Assembly: GCA_003427395.1 (NCBI GenBank)
Contig: BFEA01000510.1
Location: forward strand, 604,875 to 644,969
Direction: 5' to 3'
DNA length: 40,095 nucleotides
Source: Chara braunii
Lineage: Eukaryota; Streptophyta; Charophyceae; Charales; Characeae
Shown: piece by piece, positions 39,985 through 40,095 of the stretch
How the letters are laid out: each line of letters starts with the position of its first letter
How positions within the stretch are numbered: position 1 is the first letter of the stretch
The notes under the pieces: generated by a model
Seen by the model: only the letters and a program-made list of their open reading frames with translations
Databases searched by the model: none
Told to the model about the DNA's origin: nothing
Program-made: the position numbers and the translations under genes

Positions 39985-40095
39985 ACCGTTTAAACGCCGT
40001 GAACGCGTGTTCGCGTTCAAATCCGCGTTTGAACGCGGATATAAATTCGCATTCAAAATTGAACGCCGTTTTTTTTTTTTTTTTTTTTTTTTTTT
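39985..40095. repeat. GAACGC/GCGTTC palindromic cluster ending in poly-T
   Basis: Repeated GAACGC and its complement, including the near-palindrome ATCCGCGTTTGAACGCGGAT (40,021-40,040), then a poly-T run to the window edge. Resembles other transposon subterminal motif clusters in the window. Confidence 0.5.

Noticed and set aside
1-40095. CRISPR array, prophage or bacterial defence system
   Set aside because: Repeats have no regular spacer structure, and introns, SINEs, snRNA pseudogenes and poly(A) tails show eukaryotic nuclear DNA.

Overview
The window looks like repeat-dense nuclear DNA of a large plant-lineage genome, most likely a streptophyte (charophyte) alga such as Chara. This is inference. 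It rests on plant-type U6 and U2 snRNA-like sequences, GT-AG introns, abundant (GA)n/(GT)n tracts and permuted Penelope-like elements, a group known from green algae, protists and invertebrates. There are no operons or prokaryotic genes. Nearly all recognisable protein coding belongs to transposable elements, mostly decayed.

Centrepiece (29,159-36,926, + strand): a retroelement of about 7.7 kb bounded by a 14-bp target-site duplication, with 672-bp LTR-like terminal repeats. ORF1 encodes a Pro/Gln-rich then charged protein with a SAP-like C-terminal motif. ORF2 has a GIY-YIG endonuclease in front of a Penelope-type reverse transcriptase (YIDD). That is the permuted domain order of the Chlamys/Naiad group of Penelope-like elements (PLEs). 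ORF2 is broken by three stops and about two frameshifts. The 5' repeat carries two later insertions, one poly(A)-tailed and one with an 8-bp target duplication. A second, older PLE on the minus strand (about 5,354 down to 1,440) has the same layout: ORF1 with the same SAP-like motif, about 200 bp, GIY-YIG, RT. A 282-bp mariner-like MITE interrupts it. Two divergent copies with the same architecture suggest that ORF1 is a real part of this lineage.

Other regions: 1-1,320 and 6,494-7,396 are two copies of a (GA)n-bearing repeat. 5,500-8,900 is a large inverted repeat with a tRNA-derived SINE at each outer end and the second (GA)n element in its loop. 10,036-10,322 is a tandem array whose last unit contains a complete hammerhead ribozyme core on the minus strand; a second hammerhead-like fold is at 28,391-28,443. 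13,640-13,727 is a U6 snRNA pseudogene and 22,138-22,190 a U2-like fragment. 17,708-18,400 holds a possible Harbinger transposase fragment. 19,559-20,341 is a truncated LINE with poly(A) and target duplication. 20,379-21,540 is a cluster of strong hairpins. 23,001-26,624 is the best candidate for a host gene, an unrecognised multi-exon gene whose introns hold long (GT)n tracts and a minisatellite. 26,690-29,150 and 37,480-40,095 are dispersed repeats and simple sequence. Two assembly gaps (15,529-15,593; 26,799-27,046) fall inside repeats.

All calls were made by reading the sequence; no database search was run. Boundaries of repeats are approximate unless a target duplication fixes them.
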